DNA of 64,000 nucleotides from assembly GCF_029428675.1 (NCBI RefSeq), contig NZ_JAJNEL010000001.1:5704001-5768000 (forward strand), written 5' to 3'. Below the pieces are notes generated by a model that saw nothing but the letters and a program-made list of their open reading frames with translations, was not told where the DNA came from and made no database searches. Below, piece by piece: positions 57,688 to 64,000 of the stretch (its first letter is position 1; every line of letters begins with the position of its first letter). The stretch comes from Streptomyces sp. JH14. Its GTDB lineage: Bacteria > Actinomycetota > Actinomycetes > Streptomycetales > Streptomycetaceae. The position numbers were made by a program, and so were the translations under genes.

Positions 57688-60660
57688 ATGACCGCGCTCA
57701 TCGTCTGCCACTTCGTCCTCGCCGCGTTCGCGGCCCCGCTGGTGCGGCGGCTGGGCAGCCGCGGGTTCGTCGTGCTCGCGCTGCCTCCCGTGGCCGCCAC
57801 GGTGTGGGCGGCCACGCAGTGGAACACCGCGGCGTCCGGCGGATCCGTCACCTCGTCCTGGCAGTGGATGCCGGCGTACGGCGTCTCCGTCGATCTGCGC
57901 CTGGACGCGCTCGCCGAACTCATGGTGCTGCTCGCCGCCGGCATCGGCGCGCTCGTCCTGCTGTACTGCGTCTCGTACTTCGCGGACGACACCCCCGGGC
58001 TGGCCGGCTTCGCCGGGAACCTGCTGGCCTTCGCGGGCGCCATGCTCGGCCTCGTCCTCGCGGACGACCTGATCACGCTCTATGTGTTCTGGGAACTGAC
58101 CACGGTCTTCTCCTACCTGCTGATCGGCCACGACAGCGAGCAGAAGCACAGCCGCCGCTCCGCACTCCAGGCCCTCACCGTGACCACGCTCGGCGGCCTC
58201 GCGATGTTCGTCGGCTTCCTGATCCTCGGTCAGGCGGCCGGAACGTACCGGATCTCCGCGATTGTCGCGGACCCGCCCGCCACGAGCCTCGCCGTCTCGG
58301 TCGGCGTGGTGCTGATCCTGTGCGGGGCGCTGTCGAAGTCGGCGATCTGGCCGTTCAGTCTCTGGCTGCCCAACGCCATGGCAGCCCCCACCCCCGTCAG
58401 CGCCTATCTGCACGCCGCGGCCATGGTCAAGGCCGGTGTCTATCTGGTGGCCCGCCTCGCCCCCGGGTTCGCCGACGTCCCCGTCTGGCGGCCCGTCGTC
58501 ATGGTCCTCGGCGGTGCGACCATGCTGCTCGGCGGCTGGCGGGCGCTGCGGCTGAACGACCTCAAGCTCGTCCTCGCCTACGGCACCGTCGGCCAGCTCG
58601 GCTTCCTCACCCTGCTCGCCGGTGTCGGAAACCGCGACGCCGCTCTCGCCGCCGTTGCGATGATCCTGGCCCACGCTCTGTTCAAGGCCCCGCTGTTCCT
58701 GGTCACCGGCATCGTCGACCACGCGGCCGGCACCCGTGATCTGCGCAGACTCTCCGGAGTCGGCCGGGCGCTGCCGCAGGTCTGCACGGTCGCCGTGCTC
58801 GCCGCCGTGTCCATGGCCGCACTGCCCCCGATGCTCGGCTTCGCCGCGAAGGAGGCCGCGTTCGACGTTCTGCTGCACGGCGACACCGCGGACCGCTGGG
58901 CCCTCGCCGTCACCGTCGCGGGCTCGACGCTGACGGTCGCATACACGGCACGGTTCCTCTGGGGCGCGTTCGCCCGCAAGCCCGGGGTCGAGGACACCCC
59001 GGTGCACCGGATCACCTGGGCGTTCCTCGGCCCGCCCGCCCTGCTGGCACTCTGCTGCCTGGTGCTCGGACCGGGCGTCGGCCGGGTCGGCCGGCTGCTC
59101 GGCGCGTACGCCGACGAGTTCCCCGTACCCGCGCATCCGTACCACCTCGCGCTCTGGCACGGATTCGGTACGGCCCTGCTGCTCTCGGCCGTCGCCACGG
59201 TCGCCGGTGCGGTGGTCTTCGCGGCGCGCGACACCGTCACCCGGCTCTCCCGGCGGATCGCCTGGCCGACCGCCGACCGGGTCTTCGGGCGTCTTCTCCT
59301 CGGCCTGGAACGCACATCGCTGGAGATCACCGGCTTCGTCCAGCGCGGCTCGCTCTCCGTGTACCTCGCCACCACCCTGCTCGTCATGCTCGGCGGACAG
59401 CTCGCCGTGCTCGTGTTCGACCGGCCGTGGCACGCGGCGACGCCGCCGCGGCTCTGGGACGTTCCGCTGCAGGGCGCCGTGGCCGCGCTGACCTGTGCGG
59501 CCGCGCTGCTCTGCCTCACCGTCAGCCGCCGGATGAAGGCGGTGGTCCTGGCCGGACTGACGGGGTACGGGACCGCGTTGCTCTTCGTCGTCCAGGGCGG
59601 CCCCGATCTGGCGCTCACCCAGTTCTGTGTCGAGACCGTGTCGATGATCGTGTTCGTGCTGGTGCTGCGGCGGATGCCGGTGCACTTCCAGGAGTCGGTC
59701 AGCAGCTGGCGGCGCGCCGTACGCATCCCCGTGGCGCTCGCCGCGGCGGCCACCCTGGGCGTCGTCGTGTGGGTCGCGGCAGCCGCACGCACGGCCGAGC
59801 CCGCCGGCGCCGCCATGGTCGAGGAGACCGCGCACCACGGGCTCAAGGACGTCGTCGCCACGATCCTGGTCGACCTGCGGTCCTGGGACACGATGGGGGA
59901 GTCCGCCGTCCTCGCCGCAGCGGCGATCGGCGTGACCAGCCTGATCTATCTGCACCGCCGGACCGAGGGCGCCGGTCCGCGCGAGGACGTACCGGCACGC
60001 ACGGCCTGGTCGCTCACGACACAGGAGCTGACCGGCGTGCCGCACGGCGACGAGGGCGCACCCGAGCGCAGCTGGCTCGCGGCCGGCGCCACGCTCGCCC
60101 CGGAACACCGGTCGATCGTCTTCGAGGTCGTGGCCCGGCTGCTGTTCCACCCGATCCTGGTGCTCTCCGTCTATCTGCTGTTCTGCGCCGAGAACATGCC
60201 GGGCGGCGGCTTCGTCGCCGGGCTGGTCGCCGGTGTCGGCCTGATCACCCGCTATCTGGCGGGCGGCCGCTTCGAACTCGCCGAGGCCGCACCGCTGCAG
60301 CCGGGGCTCTTCACCGGCCTCGGGCTGTTCGTCTCCACCGGTGTGGCCCTGCTCGGCCTCTCCCGGGGAACCGTCCTGCACGCCTGGACGTACCACGGCC
60401 ACCTGCCCGTGTTCGGCACGTTCCACCTGGGCACGCCGGTCCTCTTCGACTTCGGCGTCTATCTGCTGGTGCTGGGCGTGGTGCTGGACATCGTGCGCGC
60501 ACTCGGCTCCAGGATCGACCGGCAGATCGAGCGGGCGGCGGTGGAGAAGGCGGCAGCCGGGAGGGCGCAGGCGAGCCGGCCGGCAGCGGGGGAGGCGCGT
60601 CCGGGCGACGCGGAAGCAGGCCCCGGAACGACGCCGGAGACCGGAGGTGCCCCCGGATGA
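57688..60660 (+). CDS. mrpA: Na+/H+ antiporter subunit A (MrpA with fused MrpB domain)
   Basis: 990 residues with about 20 membrane helices, related to complex I NuoL. The proton-channel segment LILCGALSKSAIWPFSLWLP (Lys in helix), NAMAAPTPVSAYLHAAAMVK and LKLVLAYGTVGQLGFLTLLA are typical. After about residue 640 come MrpA C-terminal helices (LFVVQGGPDLALTQFCVETV). From about 805 follows an MnhB-like domain (RSIVFEVVARLLFHPILVLS, GGGFVAGLVAGVGLITRYLA), so mrpB is fused here. The complex exchanges Na+ for H+ in pH and salt tolerance. GGGG precedes the ATG weakly. ATGA overlap with mrpC. Confidence 0.95.
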   Translation: MTALIVCHFVLAAFAAPLVRRLGSRGFVVLALPPVAATVWAATQWNTAASGGSVTSSWQWMPAYGVSVDLRLDALAELMVLLAAGIGALVLLYCVSYFADDTPGLAGFAGNLLAFAGAMLGLVLADDLITLYVFWELTTVFSYLLIGHDSEQKHSRRSALQALTVTTLGGLAMFVGFLILGQAAGTYRISAIVADPPATSLAVSVGVVLILCGALSKSAIWPFSLWLPNAMAAPTPVSAYLHAAAMVKAGVYLVARLAPGFADVPVWRPVVMVLGGATMLLGGWRALRLNDLKLVLAYGTVGQLGFLTLLAGVGNRDAALAAVAMILAHALFKAPLFLVTGIVDHAAGTRDLRRLSGVGRALPQVCTVAVLAAVSMAALPPMLGFAAKEAAFDVLLHGDTADRWALAVTVAGSTLTVAYTARFLWGAFARKPGVEDTPVHRITWAFLGPPALLALCCLVLGPGVGRVGRLLGAYADEFPVPAHPYHLALWHGFGTALLLSAVATVAGAVVFAARDTVTRLSRRIAWPTADRVFGRLLLGLERTSLEITGFVQRGSLSVYLATTLLVMLGGQLAVLVFDRPWHAATPPRLWDVPLQGAVAALTCAAALLCLTVSRRMKAVVLAGLTGYGTALLFVVQGGPDLALTQFCVETVSMIVFVLVLRRMPVHFQESVSSWRRAVRIPVALAAAATLGVVVWVAAAARTAEPAGAAMVEETAHHGLKDVVATILVDLRSWDTMGESAVLAAAAIGVTSLIYLHRRTEGAGPREDVPARTAWSLTTQELTGVPHGDEGAPERSWLAAGATLAPEHRSIVFEVVARLLFHPILVLSVYLLFCAENMPGGGFVAGLVAGVGLITRYLAGGRFELAEAAPLQPGLFTGLGLFVSTGVALLGLSRGTVLHAWTYHGHLPVFGTFHLGTPVLFDFGVYLLVLGVVLDIVRALGSRIDRQIERAAVEKAAAGRAQASRPAAGEARPGDAEAGPGTTPETGGAPG

Positions 60661-61256
60661 CGGTCAGTGCCTCGCTCCTGGCCACGGCCGCCGTGCTGTG
60701 CGCAGTCGGCGGCATCCTCATGCTCACCCGCCCCCTCACCCGCATCCTGCTCGGCGCAGTGATCGCGGGCAACGGGATCAACCTGCTCGTGCTCTCCTCC
60801 ACCGGAACGGCGGGCAGGGCGCCCCTTCTGTACGGCGTACCGCTGTGGCAGGTCACCGATCCGCTGCCGCAGGCCATCGCCCTGACCGCCATCGTCATCA
60901 CCCTCGCCACCACCGCGTTCCTCCTCGCCATGGCGTACCGCAGCCACCAGCTGAACGGCACCGACGAGGTCCACGACGACCTGGAGGACCGGCGCATCGC
61001 GCTGCGCGCCGAGGTGCTCGGGAAGCGGGACGAACTGCGCGAACGGTACCGGTCCGCCGTCGAACCCACGGCGGAGGAACGCGCCCGCTACCGCGAGGAA
61101 CGAAGGCGCCTGAGAGCCCGGCTGCGCGCCGACCGCGCCCTCCAGGCCCGGGGCAGGGACGCCACCGGCGACCTCTGGCACGACGTGCTGGGCGCCGACC
61201 CGCAGGACTACGCCCAAGCCCGTACCGAAGACGCGAACCGAGGAGACACCGGGTGA
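60657..61256 (+). CDS. mrpC: Na+/H+ antiporter subunit C (MrpC) with long charged tail
   Basis: 199 residues. The first 100 residues are MrpC/NuoK-like: three membrane helices, GAVIAGNGINLLVLSS and DPLPQAIALTAIVITLATTA. Residues about 105-199 are a strongly charged, Arg/Glu-rich, helix-prone cytoplasmic tail (DDLEDRRIALRAEVLGKRDE, RARYREERRRLRARLRADRA), which ordinary MrpC of about 115 residues lacks. The tail could be a coiled coil that binds another subunit or a regulator. Start and stop overlap both neighbours. Confidence 0.92.
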   Translation: MTVSASLLATAAVLCAVGGILMLTRPLTRILLGAVIAGNGINLLVLSSTGTAGRAPLLYGVPLWQVTDPLPQAIALTAIVITLATTAFLLAMAYRSHQLNGTDEVHDDLEDRRIALRAEVLGKRDELRERYRSAVEPTAEERARYREERRRLRARLRADRALQARGRDATGDLWHDVLGADPQDYAQARTEDANRGDTG

Positions 61257-62905
61257 ACGCACTCGTCCCGCTGCCGGTGCTGCTGCCGCTCTGCGCCACC
61301 GGGCTGAGCCTCGCCTTCGGCACCCGCCTCAAACACTTCCAGCGGTTCATCAGCGTGGTCGTGCTCAGCGCCGTGCTCGCGCTCTCCGTCGCCCTGATGA
61401 TCGCCGCCGACACCCGCGGGCCGCTCACCGTCGACCTCGGCGACTTCGCCCCTCCGCTCGGCATCACGCTGGTTGCCGACCGGCTGTCCGGGCTGATGCT
61501 GACGGTCTCCTCGGCCGTCACCCTCTGCGTGCTGGTCTACTCCATCGGCCAGGGCATGGCCGACCGCGACGAAGAGACACCGGTGGCGGTCTTCCACCCT
61601 GCGTATCTGATCCTGGTCGCCGGGGTCTCCTGCACCTTCCTCGCCGGCGACCTGGTCAATCTCTACGTCGGCTTCGAGATCATGCTGGTGGCCAGCTTCG
61701 TCCTGCTCACCCTCGGCGGCACCGGCCCCCGGGTCCGGGCCGGTTCCACCTACGTGATCATCTCGCTCTTCTCGTCGATGCTGTTCCTCACCGCCATCGC
61801 CATGACGTACGCGGCCGCAGGCACCGCCAACTTCGCCCAGCTGGCCGGGCGGCTCGGCGAACTCCCGCTCGGGGTGCAGACCCTGATCCAGGCGATGCTG
61901 CTGACGGTGTTCGCCATCAAAGCCGCCGTTTTCCCGCTCGCCGCCTGGCTCCCCGACTCCTACCCCACTGCGCCCGCCCCCGTCACCGCCGTCTTCGCGG
62001 GCCTGCTCACCAAGGTCGGCATCTACTGCATGCTGCGCACGGAGACCCTGCTCTTCCCCGGCAACCGGCTCGGCGACCTGCTGATGGCGGCCGCACTCGC
62101 CTCGATGACGATCGGCATCCTGGGAGCCGTCGCCCAGACCGACCTGAAGCGGCTGCTCTCCTTCACCCTCATCAGCCATATCGGTTACATGGTCTTCGGT
62201 ATCGGCCTCGCCTCACGGGACGCGTACGGCGGAGCGATCGTCTATGTCGCCCACCACATCACCGTCCAGACGACGCTGTTCCTCGTCGCCGGACTGATCG
62301 AGCGCCGTACGGGTACCACCGAGCTCACCCGGATCGGCGGACTGGCCAGGGCCGCCCCGGTGCTTGCCGTCCTCTTCTTCGTTCCCGCCATGAACCTCGC
62401 CGGGATCCCCCCGCTGTCCGGCTTCATCGGCAAGCTCGGGCTCATGCGGGCCGGCGTCGCCGACGGCGGCGTCTGGGCCTGGATCCTCGTCGTCGGGTCG
62501 GCGGCGGCCAGCCTCCTCACGCTGTACGTGATGGCCAAGGTGTGGAACCTGGCGTTCTGGCGCGCCGCCCCGCCCGGCCAGGCCGCGGACGGCACGCTCC
62601 TGGAGTCCGACGACGACAGCGGCGACGACGCCGACGCGGGCCCGGACCGCATCCCCGGCACCGGCGACGAACCGGCCGTCCCCCGGCACCAGCCCGCCGG
62701 GCTCGCGGTGGCGGCGACCCTGCACGGCCATGCCGTCACCACCACGACGAGACTGCCGAAGCCGATGACCGCCGCCACCGCGGCAGCCGTCGCCCTCGGA
62801 CTCGCCTTCACCGTGCTCGCCGGGCCCCTGACCTCGTACACCGACCGCACGGCCGCCGAACTCCTCGCGCGCTCCCCCTACATCGAGGCGGTGCTCGGCC
62901 GGTGA
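61253..62905 (+). CDS. mrpD: Na+/H+ antiporter subunit D (MrpD)
   Basis: 550 residues related to NuoM/NuoN. VNLYVGFEIMLVASFVLLTL carries the key membrane Glu, AIKAAVFPLAAWLPDSYPTA the key Lys, and APAPVTAVFAGLLTKVGIYC and LKRLLSFTLISHIGYMVFGI follow. An acidic insert near residues 448-470 (SDDDSGDDADAG) lies in the loop before the last helix, longer than in most MrpD. GTGA overlaps on both ends show tight coupling in the operon. Confidence 0.95.
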   Translation: MNALVPLPVLLPLCATGLSLAFGTRLKHFQRFISVVVLSAVLALSVALMIAADTRGPLTVDLGDFAPPLGITLVADRLSGLMLTVSSAVTLCVLVYSIGQGMADRDEETPVAVFHPAYLILVAGVSCTFLAGDLVNLYVGFEIMLVASFVLLTLGGTGPRVRAGSTYVIISLFSSMLFLTAIAMTYAAAGTANFAQLAGRLGELPLGVQTLIQAMLLTVFAIKAAVFPLAAWLPDSYPTAPAPVTAVFAGLLTKVGIYCMLRTETLLFPGNRLGDLLMAAALASMTIGILGAVAQTDLKRLLSFTLISHIGYMVFGIGLASRDAYGGAIVYVAHHITVQTTLFLVAGLIERRTGTTELTRIGGLARAAPVLAVLFFVPAMNLAGIPPLSGFIGKLGLMRAGVADGGVWAWILVVGSAAASLLTLYVMAKVWNLAFWRAAPPGQAADGTLLESDDDSGDDADAGPDRIPGTGDEPAVPRHQPAGLAVAATLHGHAVTTTTRLPKPMTAATAAAVALGLAFTVLAGPLTSYTDRTAAELLARSPYIEAVLGR

Positions 62906-63549
62906 AACGCTGGATCACGTTCTCCTACCGGAACCCGGACCTGCCGCCCTTCAGCTGCGAGTTCGCCGGCCGCCGGCGGCGCGTCCTCGACCTTCCGCTG
63001 CTTGCCTGGCTCACCGTCATCTGGGTGCTGCTCTGGTCCAGTCTGAGCTGGGCCAACGTCGTGACCGGCATGGTCGTCGCGGTGGCGGTCTGTCTGGCCT
63101 TCCCGCTGCCCCAGGTCGATCTGGGACTCCGGCTGCACCCGTGGGGCATCCTGGTCCTCGCCGGCTATCTGCTCTACGACATGTACACCTCGGGCGTGAA
63201 GGTCACCCGGCAGATCTTCGTCGGCCTCCCGCACCGGGCCGCCGTCATCGCCGTACCGCTGCGCTGCCGCTCCGACCTGATGCTCGCGGCGACCGCCGTC
63301 GCCGTGTCGAACGTGCCCGGCGGAGCGGTCGTCGAGGTACGCCGCGCCACGGCCACCGTCTTCGTCCACGTCCTCGACGCGGACCGGCCCGCCGTGCTCG
63401 ACGCGGCCAGGCAGTCCGTCTGGCGCATGGAGCGCCTGACGGTGCGGGCCTTCGGCACCCGTGACGAGATCGCCCGCGTGGCCGAGCCGCCACCGCCGCT
63501 GCGTCCGCCGACGTTGCCACGGACGGACGAGCCGGGGGCGGGTTCATGA
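62902..63549 (+). CDS. mrpE: Na+/H+ antiporter subunit E (MrpE)
   Basis: 215 residues. Two or three membrane helices (LLAWLTVIWVLLWSSLSWAN, VVTGMVVAVAVCLAFPLPQV, LVLAGYLLYDMYTSGVKVTR) are followed by a cytoplasmic alpha/beta domain with VSNVPGGAVVEVRRATATVF and VHVLDADRP. A Pro-rich tail ends the chain. MrpE stabilises the antiporter complex. GTG start overlapping mrpD, stop overlapping mrpF. Confidence 0.93.
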   Translation: MKRWITFSYRNPDLPPFSCEFAGRRRRVLDLPLLAWLTVIWVLLWSSLSWANVVTGMVVAVAVCLAFPLPQVDLGLRLHPWGILVLAGYLLYDMYTSGVKVTRQIFVGLPHRAAVIAVPLRCRSDLMLAATAVAVSNVPGGAVVEVRRATATVFVHVLDADRPAVLDAARQSVWRMERLTVRAFGTRDEIARVAEPPPPLRPPTLPRTDEPGAGS

Positions 63550-63863
63550 GTGCGCCGGAGACCGTCGACCAGATCCTGCTGACCGCCGCCGTCGTGGTGA
63601 TCGTCATCGCGGGAGCGGCTCTGCTCACCCGGGTCTGGCGCGGCCCCTCGATGCTGGACCGGGCGATCTCGCTGGACGTGTGCGCCGCCCTCATCATCGC
63701 GGGCCTCGGCGCCAAGTCCGCGATGGCGCGGGACGCGTTCTACTTCCCGATCATGCTGGTGCTGGCGTTTCTCGGGTTCACCGGCTCGGTGGGCATCGCC
63801 CGGTTCATCGCCGCACGCGACCGGCCGAACACCAAGCGGCAGAAGGAGCAGGGAACGAAGTGA
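63546..63863 (+). CDS. mrpF: Na+/H+ antiporter subunit F (MrpF)
   Basis: 105 residues with three membrane helices: ILLTAAVVVIVIAGAALLTR, RGPSMLDRAISLDVCAALII (the DR and D are family-conserved) and FYFPIMLVLAFLGFTGSVGI. The last 20 residues are basic (AARDRPNTKRQKEQGTK). ATGA coupling to mrpE; its stop overlaps mrpG. Confidence 0.93.
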   Translation: MSAPETVDQILLTAAVVVIVIAGAALLTRVWRGPSMLDRAISLDVCAALIIAGLGAKSAMARDAFYFPIMLVLAFLGFTGSVGIARFIAARDRPNTKRQKEQGTK

Positions 63864-64000
63864 AGATCTGGCTGCAGATCGCCGACACGGCCGGTGCGGT
63901 CCTCGTTTTCCTCGGTGCGGCCATCTGCCTGCTCGGGGTGGTCGGCATGCTCCGGCTGCCGGACGTCCTGTCGCGCAGTCACGCGGCGACGAAACCGCAG
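63860..64000 (+). CDS. mrpG: Na+/H+ antiporter subunit G (MrpG), cut by window edge
   Basis: Only the first 47 codons are present: MKIWLQIADTAGAVLVFLGA, AICLLGVVGMLRLPDVLSRS and HAATKPQ. The GMLRLPDVLSRSHAATK motif is characteristic of MrpG/MnhG. GTG start in a GTGA overlap with mrpF. The frame is open to the right edge. Confidence 0.9.
   Translation, partial: MKIWLQIADTAGAVLVFLGAAICLLGVVGMLRLPDVLSRSHAATKPQ

Noticed and set aside
57604..60426. 940-codon antisense frame opposite mrpA
   Set aside because: mrpA is unmistakable. The antisense translation is a hydrophilic Glu/Gly/Arg-rich complement of membrane-helix codons.
1..64000. tRNA, rRNA and CRISPR arrays
   Set aside because: No cloverleaf with a conserved T-arm (GTTCGAnnC in the proper context), no rRNA-like stretch and no regularly spaced repeats were seen. 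The GGTTCGAAC-like match near 25318 lacks the rest of a tRNA.

Overview
The window is high-GC actinobacterial DNA with strong G/C third-position bias. The conservon with its P450, the SepF paralogue, the Hen1/Pnkp pair, the DUF6099 and SAV_915 proteins, and the many leaderless or GTG/TTG starts point to a Streptomyces chromosome. No rRNA, tRNA or CRISPR was recognised. Names rest on reading the translated sequence and on remembered family features; no database was searched.

1-37 kb looks like a mosaic, accessory-leaning arm. In order it holds: a secreted GH31 glycosidase cut by the left edge; two membrane mannosyltransferases (MptB-like and GT87); a SAV_915/diaminopimelate-decarboxylase-type pair; an AlkZ-like DNA glycosylase; a secreted FG-GAP protein; a double VOC protein; a GAF/PP2C/kinase-type phosphatase; a conserved hypothetical; a large secreted subtilisin with a TrmB/LuxR-type regulator; a SIS/DeoR/Gfo-Idh group; and an MBL hydrolase. 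Then comes a complete conservon (cvnA-B-C-D plus a CYP157-like P450), followed by a SepF-like protein, a degenerate ATPase and a secreted CAP protein. From 33.9 to 37.3 kb the DNA is scarred by mobile elements: a frameshifted DDE transposase, a 161-bp MITE-like element with TA duplications, a broken DUF6262-type gene and the tail of a tyrosine integrase.

37.3-64 kb looks like conserved chromosome. It holds MazG, DUF6099, an LLM-type flavin/F420 oxidoreductase, homocysteine methyltransferase, the Hen1-Pnkp RNA-repair cassette, arginine deiminase, ornithine carbamoyltransferase and a cationic-amino-acid-type permease. A probable CoA-dependent 2-aminobenzoate (anthranilate)/salicylate catabolic locus follows: enoyl-CoA hydratase, bifunctional aryl-CoA monooxygenase/reductase, PaaX regulator, aryl-CoA ligase, acyl-CoA dehydrogenase and a Rid-family protein. 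The right end is an Mrp-type Na+/H+ antiporter operon (A/B fusion, C, D, E, F, G), cut by the window edge inside mrpG.

Translational coupling by ATGA or GTGA overlaps is common (cvn operon, hen1-pnkp, acd-rid, mrp). Perfect or near-perfect hairpin terminators separate many units. Several genes have a CATA(A/C)T hexamer seven bases before the start codon, the layout of leaderless transcripts.
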